Assembly: GCA_942491575.1 (NCBI GenBank)
Contig: CALOBT010000031.1
Span: 930,001-994,000 of the forward strand
Reading direction: 5' to 3'
DNA: 64,000 nt
Origin: CAZHNW01 sp942491575
GTDB taxonomy: Bacteria > Spirochaetota > UBA4802 > UBA5550
The translations under genes were made by a program, and so were the position numbers. Shown piece after piece: positions 51,332 to 60,181 of this stretch; within the stretch, counting starts at the first letter, position 1; every line of letters begins with the position of its first letter. Under the pieces are notes generated by a model. That model was not told the DNA's origin. It worked only from the letters and a program-made list of their open reading frames with translations, and did not search any database.

Positions 51332-52024
51332 ATGAAAAAAAATATATTTGTCATCTCAGCTCTATTGCTGGCAGTCACTTTTTCGGGAACTTCCCTTGAA
51401 GCCTATAAATTTGATTTTGTTACTGTCAGTGATATTGTAAAAAAAATCAAGAAACGTTTTGGTGAACTCGAATCCTACGAGGCTTCATTTACCATTGATA
51501 TAAAGAAACTGGGTAAAAAGAAAAGACAGACCGGTGTCATTAAGTATAAAGCCTCTAACCGTCTCCTTATCCAGTTCTATTCTCCCCATGGCCAGAAAAT
51601 TATCTCCAATGGCAAAATGATGTGGATATATATTCCGTCAATGAATGTCGTAGCGGAACAGGATCTCAAGAATGACGGGGGCCTCTTCTCGACGGGAACC
51701 AAAACGGGATTGAAACGACTTTTTTCAAAGTACCATTACCGTTTTGACAGTAAGGAACAGCCTGAAGTTCAGAAAGATGGAAGCAAAATGTATACCCTTC
51801 ACCTGAAACAGAAAGAAAGCAGAAGCGGGTACAGGAAATTGAAGTTATGGGTTTCCGAGGATTTTCTTATTCGCCGCGCCAGTGGCGAGACTTCCTCCGG
51901 AAAACAGGTAGATATTACTTTTTCAAAAATAAAAACGAATGTTAACCTTCCCAATGGACTGTTCAAGTTTGACGTTCCGGCAAGAGCACGGGTCATTAAA
52001 AACCCAATGATATCAGAGGAGTAA
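51332..52024 (+). CDS. LolA-like outer-membrane lipoprotein carrier protein
   Basis: 230 codons. Signal peptide (about 1-24), then a half-barrel of antiparallel strands with the LolA pattern: a helix and FTIDIKK strand at the start, GVIKYKASNRLLIQFYSP, ISNGKMMWIYIPSMNVV (the 'dG..lwiY.p' motif) and KLWVSEDFLIRRASGET. LolA ferries lipoproteins from the inner to the outer membrane through the periplasm. First gene of an operon with a RodZ-like protein, rimO, pgsA and pgpA. Confidence 0.85.
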   Translation: MKKNIFVISALLLAVTFSGTSLEAYKFDFVTVSDIVKKIKKRFGELESYEASFTIDIKKLGKKKRQTGVIKYKASNRLLIQFYSPHGQKIISNGKMMWIYIPSMNVVAEQDLKNDGGLFSTGTKTGLKRLFSKYHYRFDSKEQPEVQKDGSKMYTLHLKQKESRSGYRKLKLWVSEDFLIRRASGETSSGKQVDITFSKIKTNVNLPNGLFKFDVPARARVIKNPMISEE

Positions 52025-52026
52025 CA

Positions 52027-53160
52027 GTGGAAAGTATTGGAGAAAAGCTTCGGTCAGCAAGAGAAGCAAAAAAGATATCCATTAAGGATGTAGTAAAAGA
52101 TACAAATATTACACCTATATATTTAGAGGCCCTTGAAGAAGAGGATTTCGAGAAGTTTCCCAGTGAGACATATCTGATCGGGTTTCTGCGTTCATATGCT
52201 GAATACCTGAAGCTCGACGCGGAAGAGATGATTCAGGCCTACCGGGGACATAAGATCGGTGAAAGCATCACCCCCCTTGAAGAACTGACGAAACCGACAC
52301 GTGAACCTCTCACCGCGGTACTCTTCAGCCTTGCAGGCAGATACCGGAATATATTTTTTGTCGGTTTTATCGCCATTGCTGTACTCCTTGTTATCTGGGG
52401 AGTTAAGTCCATATTTACCTCAGATGTTGATATTACCGCAGGGGATTCCATTGCGAATATCCGTGATGAATATAATGCCCAAAAGAAGGGGGCAAAGATT
52501 GATAAAATACATCCCCTTCAGCTTCACAATGACCGCGGCTTTGTTCTTCTGTATAAAAATGAAGCAGTGCAGTTTCTGGTGGGGAAAAAGGAAGTTGTTT
52601 TTCTTCTGAAAAAAATTGATGATAAATCTGTCATAATAGAAATGCTTCCTGATGGAAAGGATATTTCCATTGAAATGAGCAAGACAGCCCTGATGCCTGT
52701 TGAGGGAAGCCCCCGTGAAATCAATGCAACATTGAAGGGGCTCACGGAAAAACGTGCTAAAATTATGGTCGATCTCGGAAAGAGCCTGAAAAAGGAAGAG
52801 GGTGATATAGCCGGTGATACACCGAAGCGTGAAGAACAGGATACAACCAGTGTTACCGCCCAGAATAAAAAGAATTTGAAGATTATTTTTGAGGCTCAAT
52901 TCATTCAGAAATCCTTTATTGAACTCTATCTGGACGGGAACAAGGTGAAAAGGGGATTTGTTGCTGCGGGAACCAGTGAGCGCTGGGAAGCTTCAGAAAC
53001 GATTCAGGTAAAGGTTGGAAATGCCGGAGGCCTTCAGGCTCGAATTAACGGAAGAACCTTCGTATTCGGAAAAGCAGGACAGGTGGCCAATAAGGTTATT
53101 ACCTGGAAAAAGGACATAACCAATCCGAACCGTTATCATATAATAGTGAAAGACTGGTAG
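52027..53160 (+). CDS. RodZ-like cytoskeletal/cell-shape protein
   Basis: 377 codons from a GTG two nt after the lolA-like stop. The N-terminal helix-turn-helix (HTH_25; about 4-75: GEKLRSAREAKKISIKDV, ITPIYLEALEEEDFEKFP) is cytoplasmic and binds MreB in RodZ. One membrane helix (about 107-127). The periplasmic part holds an extra alpha/beta region (about 160-250) and a C-terminal DUF4115 domain (about 285-375, FIELYLDGNKVKRGFVAAG). RodZ couples MreB to the wall machinery. The extra middle region is longer than in E. coli RodZ. Confidence 0.87.
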   Translation: MESIGEKLRSAREAKKISIKDVVKDTNITPIYLEALEEEDFEKFPSETYLIGFLRSYAEYLKLDAEEMIQAYRGHKIGESITPLEELTKPTREPLTAVLFSLAGRYRNIFFVGFIAIAVLLVIWGVKSIFTSDVDITAGDSIANIRDEYNAQKKGAKIDKIHPLQLHNDRGFVLLYKNEAVQFLVGKKEVVFLLKKIDDKSVIIEMLPDGKDISIEMSKTALMPVEGSPREINATLKGLTEKRAKIMVDLGKSLKKEEGDIAGDTPKREEQDTTSVTAQNKKNLKIIFEAQFIQKSFIELYLDGNKVKRGFVAAGTSERWEASETIQVKVGNAGGLQARINGRTFVFGKAGQVANKVITWKKDITNPNRYHIIVKDW

Positions 53161-53162
53161 AG

Positions 53163-54473
53163 GTGATTCACTCCACGGAACTTACTTTCAGTATCGTCAG
53201 CCTGGGATGTTCCAAAAACCAGGTTGACGCAGAAAAAATTCAGGGGGGCCTCATCTCTGCAGGATTCTCCCCCGCTGAAGAAGCTGAGAATGCGGACATT
53301 ATCATAATAAATACCTGCGGTTTTATTACCCCCGCTAAAGAAGAATCAATTGAAATTGTCCTGGATGCCCTGGATGTGCGCAGACCCGACTCGGATAATT
53401 CATTCGCGCAGCGAATTGTTGTCACGGGGTGCCTCTCAAAAAGATATTTCAATGATATAGCCGGGGATATGCCTGAAATCGATTTTCTCTATGGTCTCCT
53501 TGATGAGAAATTCATCGAAGCTATGGCGGGGGAATTCGATATAATTCTTGATGGCGGTACAAAACCGGTTCAGGTTCCGCTTCTGGGGGGGCTTCCATAC
53601 GGATATATTAAGATATCCGAAGGATGTTCAAATAACTGCAGCTACTGCGCCATACCCCTGATTCGCGGGCCTCACTGCTCAGGGAATCCAGATGATATTC
53701 TCGCCGATGCCCGGCAGGCGGTTTCCCTCGGTGCGCGGGAACTGGTGATAATTGCACAGGATACGGCGGCATACCATTACGGGGACATGCGCCTCCCCGG
53801 CCTCGTAGAAAGGATTTCAGCAATTCCGGGAGTGGAATGGCTGCGTATACTATATTGTCATCCCGATCATGTAACCCCCGATATAATTAAACTCATTGCC
53901 GAAAATGAGAAGGTTGTTCCATATATTGATCTTCCTTTCCAGCACATCAGTGAGAAAATACTCAGGTCAATGGGACGGGGGGGAAGTTATAACACCTACC
54001 GCGACCTGATAAATGAACTTAGAATGAAAATACCCCGTATACGAATCCGTTCCACCTTTATGACGGGATATCCCGGCGAAACGGAAAAGGATTTTAATGA
54101 ACTCCTTGCCTTTCTGAAGGAGATGAAACTCGATCGTGTAGGGGCCTTTCCATATTCACCGGAGGAAGATACCGAGGCTGCGCGTCTTGATAACCAGGTT
54201 TCGCCCAGAAAGGCGAAAAAACGCTACGAAAAACTGATGGCCCTTCAGCAGGAAATCTCCAAAGAAAAACTCCTGGAGATGATCGGCTCAGAGGTGCAGG
54301 TACTGGTGGAAGAGCAGATCGATGAAAAAACCTATGCAGGGCGGAGTGAATTTGACGCCCCCGAGGTTGACGGATTTTTTTACTTGACCGGTGACAGCAT
54401 TGAGGTTAATTCAATAGTAACTGCAAGGGTTACCGATGCAGTTGAATATGATCTGATTGGAGAACTTTCTTGA
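53163..54473 (+). CDS. rimO: Ribosomal protein uS12 methylthiotransferase
   Basis: 436 codons from a GTG two nt after the RodZ-like stop. RimO methylthiolates Asp88 of ribosomal protein uS12. The UPF0004 domain carries Cys16, Cys52 and Cys90 (first 4Fe-4S cluster); SEGCSNNCSYCAIP has Cys155, Cys159 and Cys162 (radical-SAM cluster); a TRAM domain (about 370-436) ends it. LGCSKNQVDAE and DLPFQHISEKIL are typical of RimO and separate it from MiaB (no MiaB-type N-terminus). Overlaps pgsA by 4 nt. Confidence 0.96.
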   Translation: MIHSTELTFSIVSLGCSKNQVDAEKIQGGLISAGFSPAEEAENADIIIINTCGFITPAKEESIEIVLDALDVRRPDSDNSFAQRIVVTGCLSKRYFNDIAGDMPEIDFLYGLLDEKFIEAMAGEFDIILDGGTKPVQVPLLGGLPYGYIKISEGCSNNCSYCAIPLIRGPHCSGNPDDILADARQAVSLGARELVIIAQDTAAYHYGDMRLPGLVERISAIPGVEWLRILYCHPDHVTPDIIKLIAENEKVVPYIDLPFQHISEKILRSMGRGGSYNTYRDLINELRMKIPRIRIRSTFMTGYPGETEKDFNELLAFLKEMKLDRVGAFPYSPEEDTEAARLDNQVSPRKAKKRYEKLMALQQEISKEKLLEMIGSEVQVLVEEQIDEKTYAGRSEFDAPEVDGFFYLTGDSIEVNSIVTARVTDAVEYDLIGELS

Positions 54474-55087
54474 AGGTTTTACGCGCTGAATTCAATCTTC
54501 CGAACTTTTTTTCTATCCTGAGGGTAATATTGATACCTGTCTTTATCTATTTTCTTTCCCTGAAAACTATAAATGGCTGGATTGGAGCGCTTTTTGTTTT
54601 TGGAATTGCTTCATTTACTGATTTTCTTGATGGCTGGATAGCACGTAAGCTGAAACAGGTCTCCAGGTTTGGAGAGTTTATTGATCCACTTGCGGACAAG
54701 CTTCTGGTGATTTCCTCCCTGATAGCCCTGATTGTTCTTGATCCCTTTCTGGAGATTTTTGATCTCTGGATGATAATAATTATTGTGGGACGCGATGTCC
54801 TGATCACGATAATGAGAATGCTCGCCCTTAAAAAGGGGAGGCCCCTTCGGACCAGCCGTTTCGGAAAATTTAAAACTGCCTTCCAGATGATTGGAATCAT
54901 CATGATAATTATGATTTACGTGGCGAAGAAAAGTAAAATCTTAGAAACACATGAATCTTTGCCATACTGGATTATGCTTGCGGTGACAATTCTGACCGCC
55001 CTTTCCGGATTCCGTTATCTCGCAACGAATTGGCGTCTCTTTTTTCCTGAAAAACAAAAATCGGAAGAATCAAACCGTGAAAATTAA
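54470..55087 (+). CDS. pgsA: CDP-diacylglycerol-glycerol-3-phosphate 3-phosphatidyltransferase
   Basis: 205 codons from a TTG inside the rimO stop, with GGAGA seven nt upstream. PgsA makes phosphatidylglycerophosphate, the first committed step to phosphatidylglycerol, in the inner membrane. The CDP-alcohol phosphotransferase motif is complete: Asp51-x2-Asp54-Gly55-x2-Ala58-Arg59-x8-Gly68-x3-Asp72-x3-Asp76. Four to five hydrophobic helices follow. The next gene supplies the following step. Confidence 0.95.
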   Translation: MKVLRAEFNLPNFFSILRVILIPVFIYFLSLKTINGWIGALFVFGIASFTDFLDGWIARKLKQVSRFGEFIDPLADKLLVISSLIALIVLDPFLEIFDLWMIIIIVGRDVLITIMRMLALKKGRPLRTSRFGKFKTAFQMIGIIMIIMIYVAKKSKILETHESLPYWIMLAVTILTALSGFRYLATNWRLFFPEKQKSEESNREN

Positions 55088-55559
55088 AGAAATACTGTTT
55101 ACCGGGTTCTATTCAGGATACTCTCCTTTTGCACCCGGAACCGCCGGTACTATTGTTGGAGTTGCCATTTACTTCCTTCTTTATCTGCTGTTTGGCGGTA
55201 GAAATATTGTCTATGCAAACATTGCTCTGGTGGCGCTCATGGCATATCCTGCAATTAAGCTGGGCGACGCCGGTGAAGAATTCTTCGGTGTCAAGGATGC
55301 ACAGCAGGTAGTCCTTGATGAAATGATGGGCTACTGGATAACCATGCTTTTTCTTCCTTTTAACTGGAAGCTTGTCATTGCAGGTTTTATTCTGTTTCGA
55401 ATTATGGATATCATAAAGCCCTGGCCAGCTGGAAAACTGCAGGACCTTAAGGGCGGCCTCGGTATCATGATTGATGACTATATTGCAGGAGTGTATGCCT
55501 GTATAATTTTAAATGCCGCCTATTACTTTCTGCCCTGTGCGGGCCTTACCCTGTTTTAA
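55077..55559 (+). CDS. pgpA: Phosphatidylglycerophosphatase A
   Basis: 160 codons from a GTG that overlaps pgsA by 11 nt. PgpA removes the phosphate from phosphatidylglycerophosphate, so pgsA-pgpA make phosphatidylglycerol. Signatures: GTAGTIVG near the N-terminus, QQVVLDEMMGYW, FRIMDIIKPWP and GLGIMIDDYIAGVYA, with the conserved Asp residues that hold Mg. Several membrane helices. Fused in one message with the wall/lipoprotein genes upstream. Confidence 0.93.
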   Translation: MKIKEILFTGFYSGYSPFAPGTAGTIVGVAIYFLLYLLFGGRNIVYANIALVALMAYPAIKLGDAGEEFFGVKDAQQVVLDEMMGYWITMLFLPFNWKLVIAGFILFRIMDIIKPWPAGKLQDLKGGLGIMIDDYIAGVYACIILNAAYYFLPCAGLTLF

Positions 55560-55571
55560 CGGAGGATGTAA

Positions 55572-56003
55572 ATGTTCAGGTCGATCATCACCTTTCTTCT
55601 GATTTTAATAACTACCTTCGCTTTTGCGGATGAGAATGATAAAGCTGCAACTGGTGCAGACCTGGCTGAGATTCGGCAATTGAAAAGTGAGATTACCGGC
55701 AATATTGAAATTCTGAAGGGGAAAAATATGGACCTGGAGAATTTCTCCCCCCAGGTTCAGCGCCTGGAAAAGGTTATTGAAAATATTGAGAAGAACGAAT
55801 CCCCGGAGCAGAGGAGTATACTTCTGGACCTTGCAAAACTCGAAGCCCGGCATTTACTGCGGGAGTCAAAGGCGCTTGTCGTCTATACAAAGAGGCTGGA
55901 TCTTCTCTATTTAATGATGGCAACTTTTGGTGCCCTGGTAATCCTGTCTATTCTGATTTATTCTATTATCATGTATACAAGGCGAAGTTCCCCCGAAGAA
56001 TAA
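55572..56003 (+). CDS. Exported coiled-coil protein with C-terminal membrane anchor
   Basis: 143 codons after GGAGGATG. A signal peptide (cleavage near FAFA-DEN), a charged helical coiled coil (about 28-105) and a C-terminal membrane helix (about 113-134) with a short basic tail. No family recognised. As part of the envelope operon it is probably an inner-membrane structural or adaptor protein; two membrane segments enclose a periplasmic helical region. Confidence 0.7.
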   Translation: MFRSIITFLLILITTFAFADENDKAATGADLAEIRQLKSEITGNIEILKGKNMDLENFSPQVQRLEKVIENIEKNESPEQRSILLDLAKLEARHLLRESKALVVYTKRLDLLYLMMATFGALVILSILIYSIIMYTRRSSPEE

Positions 56004-56024
56004 AAGGAAATTTCCGGCGGTATT

Positions 56025-56507
56025 GTGAGAGACTACCTGTTTAATACTGAAAAAATTAAATATGTGAAGGGGAAGAAGCCTGATGTCCCCTGCATCCTCT
56101 GTGCTATCAGGGACCGCTCAGACAAAGTAGAGAGCCTGGAAATTTTTCGTAATGATGTTGTAATGGCCTCAGTTAATCTCTATCCATTTAATCCTGGGCA
56201 CCTTATGCTTTTCCCTGTCAGGCATGTTCAAAATATCGGCGACCTGACCGATGTTGAGGCGATGGCGATGCATGAACTTCTTGTCAGGGCATGTTCGATC
56301 CTTGGAGATGAATTTAATCCCTCCGGTTTTAATATCGGTTACAATATTGGTGAGGGAAGCGGTGCAAGCATTCCCCACCTTCACCAGCATGTTGTGCCTC
56401 GTTATCCCAATGAGGTTGGATATCTTGACGTGCTGGCGGGAAGCCGGGTGGTTGTTCTTGACCCTCATGAAGCAGTGGAGCGTTTGAAAAAAAGATTTAA
56501 TCAGTAG
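56025..56507 (+). CDS. HIT-family hydrolase (Ap4A phosphorylase/hydrolase-like)
   Basis: 160 codons from a GTG. The histidine triad HLHQHVVPR (about 118-122) is the catalytic motif; CILC near the N-terminus (about 24-27) is a zinc-binding pair seen in the Ap4A-type branch; LMLFPVRHV and GYNIGEGSGASIPHLH also fit. Such enzymes hydrolyse or phosphorolyse dinucleoside polyphosphates or AMP derivatives. Last gene of the seven-gene operon. Confidence 0.9.
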   Translation: MRDYLFNTEKIKYVKGKKPDVPCILCAIRDRSDKVESLEIFRNDVVMASVNLYPFNPGHLMLFPVRHVQNIGDLTDVEAMAMHELLVRACSILGDEFNPSGFNIGYNIGEGSGASIPHLHQHVVPRYPNEVGYLDVLAGSRVVVLDPHEAVERLKKRFNQ

Positions 56508-56511
56508 AATT

Positions 56512-56709
56512 TTAGTTTGAAAAATTCTCCTCCGCTTTTATAAATTCTTTCATTTCCGCTTCCGTTATATTCATAATGAATGGTTCGGAGCACATGGGAC
56601 ACTTCCCCTTGTTGTCGCCGGTTTTAAGTTCTTTTATTTTTAATTCAAGTTTTGATCCGCAGAGCAGACATGTTAAATCTCCCGCGCGCATATCAGGTGC
56701 CTTCAGCAT
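56512..56709 (-). CDS. Small zinc-ribbon protein
   Basis: 65 codons with GAGAGGA before the start. CLLC (about 14-17) and CPMC (about 37-40) form a four-Cys zinc ribbon, separated by a Lys-rich linker. Its 3' end lies 4 nt from the convergent HIT gene. It follows the HD-GYP gene by 13 nt on the same strand, so cotranscription is likely. Function unknown. Confidence 0.7.
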   Translation of the reverse strand: MLKAPDMRAGDLTCLLCGSKLELKIKELKTGDNKGKCPMCSEPFIMNITEAEMKEFIKAEENFSN

Positions 56710-56722
56710 ATTATCCTCTCAA

Positions 56723-58669
56723 TCAGTTTTCTTTTGGAATAGTTACTTTGCGTGTATTAATGAAAATATCAACCAGTTCCGGGTCAAATATTTTTTCTTT
56801 GTTTTCTTCTAAAAATTGAAAAGCCTCCTCATCAGTGAGTCCTTTCCTGTAGGGGCGGTCGTCTGTAATGGCCTCATAGACATCTGCGATAGTTATGATG
56901 CGGCCAATCAAAGGTATCTGTTTTCCCTTCAGGCCGAAGGGGTAGCCATTCCCGTCCCACCGTTCATGGTGGTAGAGTATCCCCGGGAGCATACGGTCGT
57001 AGGCGGAAATTTTTTCGATGATTTCCGCTCCCTTTTCCGGATGATTTTTAATAATATCGTATTCTTCAGTGGTCAGTTTGCCCGGTTTATCAAGTATTGT
57101 TTCAGGGACTGATATTTTACCTATATCATGGAGAATCGCGGAGATGGTGACGTCTCTGACTTCCTCCTGAGAAAGCTGCAGCCTGCTTGCGAGGAGTTCC
57201 GCATAGCGGGCTACACGCTCACTGTGCCCCGCAGTCCATCTTGACTTTGCGTCAATGGAACTGGTTAGGGCCATGAGGATGCCCAGGAGGAGTCTTTCTT
57301 TTTCTTCGAAGGTGCGTACGCTGTCCAGGGCAACGCCCACCTGGTCGGCGATCATTCCAGCGGTTTCTATCTCTTCATCAGAGAAGGGTGATTCAGATCT
57401 TGTGCCAAGCACCAGCGATCCAGGGAGTTGGTCGGAGATGTGTATCGGAACGTTGAGAATATATTTGAATCCTGATTTCTTTAAGGACTGCAGTGCCTCC
57501 GGCAGGGTGTGGTAGAGTTTTGATGCTTTTATCTGTCCGGTGCTTTTTATAAGTTCGGACATTTCCGGAGAGAGTTCTTTTTCCGATACGTGTGGATTCT
57601 CCCCCAGGAGCAGATTCAGGTCATGGTCCTTGAAGGCGAGAATGTCATAGCCGTTTATTTCTCTGTTGTAGAGGGTCATTATTATACTGGTTTGCGTAAA
57701 AAATGATGATACGATGGTGACCACTTTATCAAGCAGGTCATTTCTGGAAATTGAAGAGAGAACGGTTTTGTCAATGCGGTTCATTGTTTCCATGGCCTGC
57801 ATCCGCCGTTCAATTTCCAGAATATGCTGTTCAAGGTTTTCCGCCATTACATCAAGGGAGCCTGCCAGGATGCCGATTTCGTCCCTCCGTTCAAGTTTGA
57901 AACGGTATCTGAGGTCCCCGGAAGCTATCTGTTTTGATGCATGTGAAAGTGTCTTAATGGGTTTTGTCAGCATGTTTGCGAATATTTTACCAAGAAGCAT
58001 TGAACATATGAACAGGATGGCATTAAAAATAATATACTGGTTGAAGTGCTCTTTCAGCATGGTGAGAAGCCCCTGACGATTTACTGTTAAGGCCAGAATG
58101 TAACGGTTTGTATCAATTTTTCTGGAGATATTGATATAGATGGTAATGGCATCCTTTCTGCCGAAGAAAAAAGGTGATGAAGCGCTGATGTTTCTTTTTT
58201 CTGCATGGTTTAATTTGTAAATTTCATTTTTAGATATAATTATACGGCTGAGCCTGTTTTGACCTTTTTCATCAGCCCTGAAAATGGTTTCCCAGATTTT
58301 GGTTTTTTTTCTGCGGTAAATAACTCTTACATTTTTAATATCATGGAATTGAGACGCGGCGTTCTTGAGACGTGTAACTTCCTCAAGCACCTCTTTGTTG
58401 GGATTTTGAATCATTTTAAGGAGTACATCGCTTTCTGAGGAGGTATATATTTTTTCAAAATGCTTGAGCGCAGTATCTGACGCAAGGGATATATAATTTC
58501 TTGTAGTTATCATAATAAAGATAACAAAAGAGAGGTATCCAATCATTATCCCGAAGATGAAGAAGTAAAGGGTTGTTCTATGGCTCAGTTTCAGCCCCGG
58601 CAGCCTGTCAAGGAGTTGCCTTAATATTCCGGAATTCGTCACTTTGTATGTCTTTGCTGTTTCCTTCAT
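56723..58669 (-). CDS. HD-GYP c-di-GMP phosphodiesterase with HAMP and GAF domains
   Basis: 648 codons. Two membrane helices (about 32-55 and 205-230) enclose a periplasmic sensor region; a HAMP domain (about 230-285) and a GAF domain (about 310-455) lead to the HD-GYP domain (about 460-640). All catalytic residues are present: HSERVARY, ILHDIGKISVPE, HHERWDGNGYP and IADVYEAITDDRPYR. It should degrade c-di-GMP in response to an external signal. In contrast to the first HD-GYP-like protein of the window, it is intact. Confidence 0.95.
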   Translation of the reverse strand: MKETAKTYKVTNSGILRQLLDRLPGLKLSHRTTLYFFIFGIMIGYLSFVIFIMITTRNYISLASDTALKHFEKIYTSSESDVLLKMIQNPNKEVLEEVTRLKNAASQFHDIKNVRVIYRRKKTKIWETIFRADEKGQNRLSRIIISKNEIYKLNHAEKRNISASSPFFFGRKDAITIYINISRKIDTNRYILALTVNRQGLLTMLKEHFNQYIIFNAILFICSMLLGKIFANMLTKPIKTLSHASKQIASGDLRYRFKLERRDEIGILAGSLDVMAENLEQHILEIERRMQAMETMNRIDKTVLSSISRNDLLDKVVTIVSSFFTQTSIIMTLYNREINGYDILAFKDHDLNLLLGENPHVSEKELSPEMSELIKSTGQIKASKLYHTLPEALQSLKKSGFKYILNVPIHISDQLPGSLVLGTRSESPFSDEEIETAGMIADQVGVALDSVRTFEEKERLLLGILMALTSSIDAKSRWTAGHSERVARYAELLASRLQLSQEEVRDVTISAILHDIGKISVPETILDKPGKLTTEEYDIIKNHPEKGAEIIEKISAYDRMLPGILYHHERWDGNGYPFGLKGKQIPLIGRIITIADVYEAITDDRPYRKGLTDEEAFQFLEENKEKIFDPELVDIFINTRKVTIPKEN

Positions 58670-58689
58670 TTTCTTCTTTGAGTATTGTA

Positions 58690-59406
58690 TTACAATTTTA
58701 CATGTTTTGCTACAAATTTTCTGAATTCATTTCGTTCATGTTCGTATGATTCTCTAAATGTAGATGTGTTGACGTTTTCGATCAGATTTTTTATCACCGG
58801 CAGGAGATCTTCACGGGTTTCGCAAATCTGACTGCATATTTCACTGGCCCTGGATAACAGATTTTCATGTGGGACAACTTCGTTGACCAGGCCGATTCTA
58901 CAGGCTTCTTCCGCAGCTATAAATTGTCCCGTAAAGGATAGCTGTTTTGCCATCCTTTGACCCACCGCCTGCTGAAGCAGTTGTGTCATGCCCCATCCTG
59001 GATGTATGCCCACCTTTGCATGGGTGTCTGCAAAAAGTGCTTTTTCCGAAGCAATAAGGAAATCACAGTTGAGTGCTATTTCAAATCCTCCCGTGATGGC
59101 ATGGCCATTAACAGCACCGATAATCGGCTTTGAACAGGCATTAAAGAAGTCCGGCATGTCTTTCCCGTCTCCCCGCGGATCAAAAATATTTTCCTTTCCC
59201 AGAACGGATAGATCAACTCCGGAACAGAAAGAGGGGTCCCTTCCGGTGATGATTGCACATCGAATGGAACTGTTCTCTTCAATTTCCTCAAGGGCATCAT
59301 AGAGGCCGATGAGAAGTTCCCTGTTGATTGCATTTCTTCGCTCGGGGCGGTTAAGGGTGATTGTTGCAACGGCGTTTTTAACATTAAATTCAACAGAAGG
59401 ATTCAT
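58690..59406 (-). CDS. Enoyl-CoA hydratase/isomerase (crotonase) family protein
   Basis: 238 codons, AGAGGT upstream. Crotonase fold: ITLNRPERRNAIN, FCSGVDLS and HAITGGFEIALNCDFLIAS (Glu109 at the position of the catalytic Glu144 of rat hydratase). The second catalytic Glu164 is replaced by His129 in ADTHAKVGIHPGWGMTQ, a pattern of an EchA-like branch. So hydratase activity is not certain; it may be an isomerase, a hydrolase or a binding protein. It lies upstream of the HD-GYP gene on the same strand (20 nt), and could be cotranscribed. Confidence 0.88.
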   Translation of the reverse strand: MNPSVEFNVKNAVATITLNRPERRNAINRELLIGLYDALEEIEENSSIRCAIITGRDPSFCSGVDLSVLGKENIFDPRGDGKDMPDFFNACSKPIIGAVNGHAITGGFEIALNCDFLIASEKALFADTHAKVGIHPGWGMTQLLQQAVGQRMAKQLSFTGQFIAAEEACRIGLVNEVVPHENLLSRASEICSQICETREDLLPVIKNLIENVNTSTFRESYEHERNEFRKFVAKHVKL

Positions 59407-59635
59407 AATATTACCTCTATTTTCACTGTTTTTGTAATAATTTTATAATGGAAAGTGAGTTTAAATGATCAATGAATTTTTTAAATATTTTCAAAAATCA
59501 ATGTCAGTATGCCTTGAAGGGCCTCAAATAATGTTCGCTCAGGATTAGGTCAGGAGTATTCGGTGTTAAAATTTTTATGCTTATGCCTGGAAACGGTATG
59601 TGATATATAAAATACCCGATATGAACAAAAGGGAG

Positions 59636-59664
59636 TTGACTGGCTGAAATGTATGCTTTATTAA
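59636..59664 (+). promoter_or_regulatory. Candidate promoter of the DUF3015-DUF4105 genes
   Basis: TTGACT (59636-59641), 17-nt spacer, TATTAA (59659-59664), 26 nt before the DUF3015 ATG. Confidence 0.4.
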
Positions 59665-59689
59665 TGTGTAAAAACTAAAGGAGGATTTT

Positions 59690-60169
59690 ATGGCAAAGTA
59701 TTTAAAAATCTTTATGGTAGTGGCATTGGTTTGTGCTTTTTCTTCTGTTTCTTTTGCAAAAGGCAAGGGTACTGTTAAAAGAAATTTTGGAAGCTGTGGC
59801 CTTGGTTCCAAGTGGTTTGGACAAAAATCTGGTCTTACAATGCATTCATTGGCTGGGACAACAAATGGATCCACAGGAACTTATGGTGTAACTACCGGTA
59901 CAAGTGGATGCGAACAGTTTGATGGAATTGTCTTTAATTCAAAAAGAGTTGAAAAGTATGTAGCCAGTAATATGGATAATCTTGCTAATGATATTGCAAA
60001 GGGAGAAGGTGAATACCTGAACACTCTTGCGGATATACTGGAAGTAAGTGAAAAGGATCGTAATGTACTTTTTTCCGCCCTGCAGCAAAACTTCGAGAAA
60101 ATTTATACATCAGATGATATTGCCGCTGAAACAGTTATAAAAAATATCCAGACAGTAGTCAAAGGCTAA
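59690..60169 (+). CDS. DUF3015 family secreted protein
   Basis: 159 codons with the ideal ribosome site AAAGGAGG. Signal peptide (cleavage near SFA-KGK), then the DUF3015 pattern: a GSCGLGSKWFG motif, a Thr/Gly/Ser-rich strand region (TTNGSTGTYGVTTGTSGC) with the second Cys, so one disulfide is possible, and a helical C-terminus. Function unknown; exported. It stands 12 nt before a DUF4105 gene, a pairing seen in other genomes, with an intrinsic terminator between or inside. Confidence 0.9.
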   Translation: MAKYLKIFMVVALVCAFSSVSFAKGKGTVKRNFGSCGLGSKWFGQKSGLTMHSLAGTTNGSTGTYGVTTGTSGCEQFDGIVFNSKRVEKYVASNMDNLANDIAKGEGEYLNTLADILEVSEKDRNVLFSALQQNFEKIYTSDDIAAETVIKNIQTVVKG

Positions 60170-60181
60170 ATTTAAAGTATA

